A program made the position numbers and the translations under genes. The notes beneath the pieces are model-generated. The model searched no databases. It was not told where the DNA came from and saw only the letters and a list, made by a program, of their open reading frames with translations. Below, one piece after another: positions 59,424 through 64,000 of a stretch of 64,000 nt of DNA (its first letter is position 1; every line of letters begins with the position of its first letter). The DNA is from Sinosporangium album (lineage in GTDB: Bacteria > Actinomycetota > Actinomycetes > Streptosporangiales > Streptosporangiaceae), in NCBI RefSeq assembly GCF_900100605.1, contig NZ_FNCN01000010.1, forward strand, positions 126,566-190,565. The letters are read 5' to 3'.

Positions 59424-59960
59424 ATGAGTAGTCAACTCCGCACGGCCGTGCTCGCCGTACCGTTCGCGGCCTTGTTGGCCCTGACCGCGTGCGGGACGGA
59501 CAAGCCGCAGGCCCAGATCGCCTCTGCCGGGAACACGCCGGCGGCCGATGCCAGTGCGCCTGCGGGTGGAGGCGAGGAGCAGTTGAAGCCGGAGGAGAAG
59601 ATTCTGAAGTTCGTCCAATGCATGCGGGAGAACGGCGTGCAGATGGAGGACCCCGACCCGAGCGACGGCGGCCGGTTCCGGATGGACATGAGGGGCCAGG
59701 ACAAGTCGATCGTGGAAGCCGCCCAGCAGAAGTGCCAGAAGCACTCGCCGATGAGCGGGCCGGGGGCCAAGCAGGATCCCCAGATGGCCGAGAACATGGT
59801 GAAGATGGCCCAGTGCATGCGGGCCAACGGGGTGGAGAAGTTCCCCGACCCCGAGGGGCAGGGGCTGCTCATCACTCCGGAGATCAGCAAGGACCCTGAT
59901 TTCCCGGCGGCGCAGAAGAAGTGCGAATCCCCCCTGCCTGCTCTCGCCCCTCAGTCCTGA
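59424..59960 (+). CDS. Secreted lipoprotein with two Cys-containing CM(R)xNGV repeats
   Basis: The ATG at 59424 has AGGAAA upstream and gives 178 aa. The lipobox LLALTAC anchors it outside the membrane. The mature part repeats FVQCMRENGVQMEDPDP and AQCMRANGVEKFPDPEG, each followed later by a QKKC or QQKC. Four cysteines suggest two disulphide-bonded or metal-binding repeats. It is the first gene of the MacAB-like operon under the divergent two-component system, so it may bind the exported compound or act as a sensor partner. Family role unknown. Confidence 0.85.
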   Translation: MSSQLRTAVLAVPFAALLALTACGTDKPQAQIASAGNTPAADASAPAGGGEEQLKPEEKILKFVQCMRENGVQMEDPDPSDGGRFRMDMRGQDKSIVEAAQQKCQKHSPMSGPGAKQDPQMAENMVKMAQCMRANGVEKFPDPEGQGLLITPEISKDPDFPAAQKKCESPLPALAPQS

Positions 59961-59971
59961 TCGGGTAGGCC

Positions 59972-61080
59972 ATGGCGAACGACGGTGTCAAAGATGTGCC
60001 CACCCGTCCCGAGGGGAGACGTGGCCGCTCGCGGGGGCGCGCATGGGGTGCTCTGGCCGTGGCCGTGGTGATCGCGGCCACAGCGGGCGGCACGTTCATT
60101 CTGCTTTCGCGGGAGGGGGGCGAGGGCGAGCAGAGCAGCGCGCGGCTGCCTCCGGCGACGGCTCAGGTGACCAGGCAGACGCTGCACGACACAAAGACGA
60201 TCAGCGGCTCGTTGGGGTACGGGCCGACGACCTCTCTGGTGAACCGCCTTTCCGGCACCGTGACATGGGTGCCGGGAAGCGGTGATGTGGTCCGGCGTGG
60301 AAAGCCGCTCTACAGGGTGGACAACACTCCGGTGGTTCTCATGTACGGCTCGCTCGCGGCGTACCGGGAACTGGCTCCGGGGGTCGAGGGGCGCGACGTG
60401 AAACAGCTCGAAAGCAATCTGAAGGCTCTCGGCTACGGCGGTTTCACGGTCGACGACGAATACGACTGGGAAACCGCCGAGGCGGTCCAGGAATGGCAGG
60501 ACGACCTGGGGCTTGAGGAGACCGGCAGGGTCGAGCTCGGCCGGGTGGTGTTCCGGCCGAGCGCGGTGCGGGTGGACAGTGTGGAGGCGACGGCCGGCCA
60601 GCCGGCCGCACCGGCCCAGGCGGTCTTGACGTACACGGGGACGTCCAGGGTGGTCACCGTACAGATGGATGTCTCCGACCAGCGGCTGGCCAAGGAGAAG
60701 GCGAAAGTCACGATCAAACTTCCGGACGGCAAGGAGGCCGCCGGCAGGATCCGCGATGTCTACACAGTGATCCAGCCGGCTCAGGGCCAGGGCAGCGAGG
60801 CGGAGACCAAGATCGAGTCGATCGTCTCGCTGTCGCGCAAAGCCGCGCGGGGGCTCGATGCGGCGGCGGTGGATGTGACGTTTACCGCCTCTTCCAGGAA
60901 GAACGTGCTCACTGTGCCGGTCTCGGCGCTTGTCGCCCTCTCCGAGGGGGGCTACGGCGTCGAGGTGGTGTCCGGTGGGGCCAGCAAGTTCGTGCCGGTG
61001 GAGACTGGATTGTTCGCCTCGGGCAGGGTCGAGGTCAGCGGTGGGGATCTCGCCGAGGGCGTGGCGGTGGGAATACCGAA

Positions 61081-61084
<4 letters not shown>
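59972..61084 (+). CDS. MacA/HlyD-like adaptor with peptidoglycan-binding domain
   Basis: A 370-aa protein: one N-terminal transmembrane helix (about 26-47), then a membrane-fusion-type fold. The region [19 protein letters not shown] with [15 protein letters not shown] is a peptidoglycan-binding domain inserted at about residues 130-180. Later beta-barrel segments include [17 protein letters not shown]. In Gram-positive relatives such proteins link a MacB-type ABC transporter to the cell wall. Stop overlaps the ATPase start (ATGA). Confidence 0.88.
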
Positions 61085-61775
<691 letters not shown>

Positions 61776-61779
<4 letters not shown>

Positions 61780-62993
61780 TGGCCGTCGTCGACCCGCCCA
61801 GGCTCGTCCCGGCGCGTATGCGGGTGCGGGACATCGTCCGTGTGGGGGGCGTCGGGCTGCGCACCAGGCCGACCCGGGCGTTCTTGTCCGCGCTCGGAAT
61901 CGCCATCGGCATCGCGGCGATGATCGCGGTCGTCGGGATCTCGGCGTCGTCTCAGGCGCAGCTCGACCGGCAGCTCGCCGCGCTCGGGACCAACCTGCTG
62001 ACGGTCACTCCGGGCCAGACCATGTTCGGAGAGGATGCCAAGCTGCCCCCCGAATCCGAGGCGATGATCGGACGGATCGGGCCGGTCACCTCGGTGTCGG
62101 CGGTCGGCAGGGTGAAGGGCGAGAAGATCTACCGTACGGACAAGATCCCCGTTGTGAACACCGGCGGCCTGGCGACCTACGCCGCACGTGTCGACCTGCC
62201 GGCCACCATCGGTGCCACCGTACGCAACGGCACCTGGCTCAACGGAGCCACCGCGCGATATCCCGCCGTCGTGTTGGGGGCGACGGCGGCCGAGCGGCTC
62301 GGCATCGGCAGGGCCGACCCTGACCGCCAGATCCTGATCGGCGATGTCTGGTTCACCGTCGTGGGCATTCTCGACCCGGTCGCGCTGGCGCCCGAGCTGG
62401 ACTCGGGGGCGCTGATCGGCTGGGAGGCGGCGGAGAGCTACCTGGGGTTCGACGGGTACGCAACGGTGGTCTTCACGCGCTCCGACGAGGACCAGGTGGA
62501 GAACGTACGGAACGTCCTGGCGGCCACGGCGAACCCGCAGGCGGCGAACGAGGTCGACGTGTCACGTCCGTCGGACGCGCTCAGCGCCAAGCGGGCCGCC
62601 GGAGCGGCCTTCACCGGGCTTCTGCTCGGGCTCGGCGGGGTCGCGTTGCTGGTGGGAGGGGTCGGAGTGGCCAACACGATGGTGATCTCCGTGTTGGAGC
62701 GGCGGGCCGAGATCGGCCTGCGCCGTTCGCTCGGAGCTACGCGGGGGCAGGTCCGTACGCAGTTCTTGACCGAGTCGCTGCTGCTGTCGGCCATGGGAGG
62801 AGTCGGAGGTGTGCTGCTGGGGGCGGCGGTCACGATCGGCTACTCGACTTTCCAGGACTGGCCGTTCTCCGTGCCGTTCTGGTCTGTCTCTGGAGGTTTG
62901 GGAGCGACCCTTTTCATCGGAGGGCTCGCCGGGCTCTATCCCGCGATCCGCGCCTCCCGGCTCTCGCCCACGGAGGCGTTGACGACGCCCTAA
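61776..62993 (+). CDS. MacB/FtsX-type ABC transporter permease
   Basis: A 405-aa protein with four transmembrane helices: one near residues 35-60 and three in the last 150 residues, flanking a large extracellular MacB-core domain. The segment [20 protein letters not shown] and the motif [17 protein letters not shown] are typical. GTG at 61776 or ATG at 61779 can start it. It works by mechanotransmission with the upstream ATPase and adaptor. Confidence 0.93.
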
Positions 62994-63115
62994 GGTCCGT
63001 CGCTCTCCCCGGTGCGGCGGGGAGAGCGACACGTCTTTCCGAACCTGGTCTCGTGGGGTGTCGGCAGGCGTAAGATGGATCGAACACAGGATCGAATGGA
63101 AGGTGGTGTCCTGCC

Positions 63116-63736
63116 ATGGCGGAGCGTCTACACGGGAAGCCTGTGCCGGAGACCTATTCGAGCGTCGACTCCGAGGACTGGTCGTGTGACGACCTGTCGG
63201 GCCGGAAGTACGAGCAGGTGGCGTTCAACGACGTCGACATGATGGAGACGTCGAGCCGGGGCGCGGTGTTCTTCGAGTGCACGTTCAGAAATGTGCGGTT
63301 CAACGCCTCGGAGCACCACGACTCCGCCTTCCTCAACTGCACGTTCAAGCGGTGCGCGTTCTTCGACGCCTCGTTCACCGGCTGCAAGTTCGTCGGCAGC
63401 ATGTTCGACGGGTGCACGTTCGACCTGATGAAGGTCGACGGCGGCGACTGGTCGTTCGTCGGCATGCCGGGTGCCCCCGTGGGCACGGCCTCGTTCACGA
63501 ACGTGCGCATGCGCGAGGCCGACTTGACGGGGCTCCGGGGGGAGGGTGTCGTGCTCCGGCAGGTCGATCTGGCGGGGGCGCTGCTGCGCTCCGCCGATCT
63601 AAGCAGGGCCGATCTGCGCGGCAGCGAGATCGGGGCGCTCGATCCGCTCTCGGTCTCCCTCAAGGGCGCCAAGATCGACCTTGGCCAGGCGGCCGTGATC
63701 GCGATGGCGCTCGGCCTGGAGGTCAGCCCCACCTGA
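63116..63736 (+). CDS. Pentapeptide-repeat protein
   Basis: A 206-aa protein with GGAAGG upstream. Tandem pentapeptides of type A(D/N)LXX run through the chain: FFECTFRNVRFNAS, FLNCTFKRCAFFDASFTGCKF, then LRSADLSRADLRGS. They should form a right-handed beta helix that mimics DNA in shape and charge. The best-known members (McbG, Qnr, MfpA) protect DNA gyrase from inhibitors. A role in resistance is possible but not shown by sequence. Confidence 0.88.
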   Translation: MAERLHGKPVPETYSSVDSEDWSCDDLSGRKYEQVAFNDVDMMETSSRGAVFFECTFRNVRFNASEHHDSAFLNCTFKRCAFFDASFTGCKFVGSMFDGCTFDLMKVDGGDWSFVGMPGAPVGTASFTNVRMREADLTGLRGEGVVLRQVDLAGALLRSADLSRADLRGSEIGALDPLSVSLKGAKIDLGQAAVIAMALGLEVSPT

Positions 63737-63957
63737 CGACACGCCGAGTCCACCGGCCACCTGCGTGTCTTGGTGAAGTACGTGCTAGCATGCCGAACAG
63801 TTGCAGTTGTGGTACCCATGAACTTTGTGTGCACCTGACGGGATGTGGCGTCGGGTGCATTTTGTTTTTGGCCGGTCATCTCCGGATGGGCTCAATGCGA
63901 CGACGCGAAGTCGGCACAGGGTCGGCTTCGGCTCCGCCCCTTGGTAAGGAGACTGAT
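63737..63957. promoter_or_regulatory. Long leader of the cold-shock gene
   Basis: 221 bp without a gene. A TAGCAT -10-like hexamer lies near 63786. From there to the ATG would give an untranslated leader of over 150 nt that contains the terminator-like hairpin at 63830. Long structured leaders are typical of cold-shock genes and can control them by RNA folding. AAGGAG lies just before the ATG. Confidence 0.5.
63830..63869 (+). terminator. Intrinsic terminator in the cold-shock leader
   Basis: TGCACCTGACG (63830-63840) and CGTCGGGTGCA (63849-63859) pair with one mismatch, followed by TTTTGTTTTT. It has a classic U tract, rare in this window. It may end the pentapeptide-repeat transcript or act as an attenuator upstream of the csp gene. 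Confidence 0.75.
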
Positions 63958-64000
63958 ATGGCTACCGGCACCGTGAAGTGGTTCAACGCCGAAAAGGGTT
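63958..64000 (+). CDS. Cold-shock protein, 5' end only
   Basis: The frame MATGTVKWFNAEKG runs off the right edge. This is the start of a CspA-family RNA-binding protein of about 67 aa, with the RNP1-preceding KWFNAEKG motif. AAGGAG lies 6 nt upstream. Such proteins melt RNA structure during cold or growth changes. Confidence 0.93.
   Translation, partial: MATGTVKWFNAEKG

Overview
The window is a GC-rich actinobacterial chromosome segment. Strong G/C bias at third codon positions, many GTG starts, a type VII secretion (T7SS) locus with a mycosin, and an actinomycete-style type I-E CRISPR repeat all suggest a filamentous actinomycete. Streptosporangiales is my best guess; this is inference and no rRNA is present. 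No tRNA, rRNA, transposase or complete insertion sequence was seen. In-frame tandem repeats of 9-45 bp are unusually common, inside genes and between them.

Layout. 0-8.4 kb: a giant repeat-built ORF, open at the left edge, ending in Nudix-like and DUF3626-like regions; probably a secreted polymorphic-toxin-type protein. 8.4-24.5 kb: a T7SS locus with eccC (three ATPase modules), divergent eccD, a YbaB-like protein, seven consecutive WXG100-like or ESX-like secreted proteins, a WXG-transglycosylase fusion, a membrane pseudokinase with a SapA-like ectodomain, and mycP. EccB and EccE are not in the window. 24.6-28.7 kb: MarR with a divergent DHA2 exporter and a shared operator region, then an ABC-2 exporter pair. 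29-36.7 kb: a double-wHTH GntR regulator; an L-amino-acid-oxidase-like flavoenzyme; a P450 and a cyclooxygenase-like haem oxygenase joined by a 4-nt overlap; a divergent acyl desaturase and a class IV aminotransferase. This looks like a lipid or amino-acid oxidation cluster. 36.7-39.9 kb: FHA, MarR, DUF4916 and an unknown protein. 40-45.5 kb: a CHAT protease with a coupled alpha/beta hydrolase and a convergent hydrophobic protein. 46-48.8 kb: a solute-binding lipoprotein followed by decayed genes (frameshifted response regulator, DoxX and siderophore-binding-protein fragments fused tail to tail).

48.9-55.8 kb: a type I-E CRISPR-Cas locus with a complete Cascade operon (cas8e-cse2-cas7e-cas5e-cas6e). 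Its Cas3 keeps the HD nuclease and C-terminal domain but has lost the whole helicase core in frame. There is no cas1 or cas2, and the array has only six repeats. 56-57.2 kb: a secreted protein and a metallo-beta-lactamase-fold remnant. 57.2-63 kb: a two-component system divergent from a lipoprotein, MacA-like adaptor and MacB-like ABC transporter. 63-64 kb: a pentapeptide-repeat protein, then a cold-shock gene cut by the right edge, with a terminator-like hairpin in its leader.

Most notable: the helicase-less Cas3 with an otherwise intact Cascade; the coupled cyclooxygenase-like/P450 pair next to a desaturase; the CHAT protease-hydrolase pair; and the pseudokinase carrying a SapA-like sensor in a T7SS locus.
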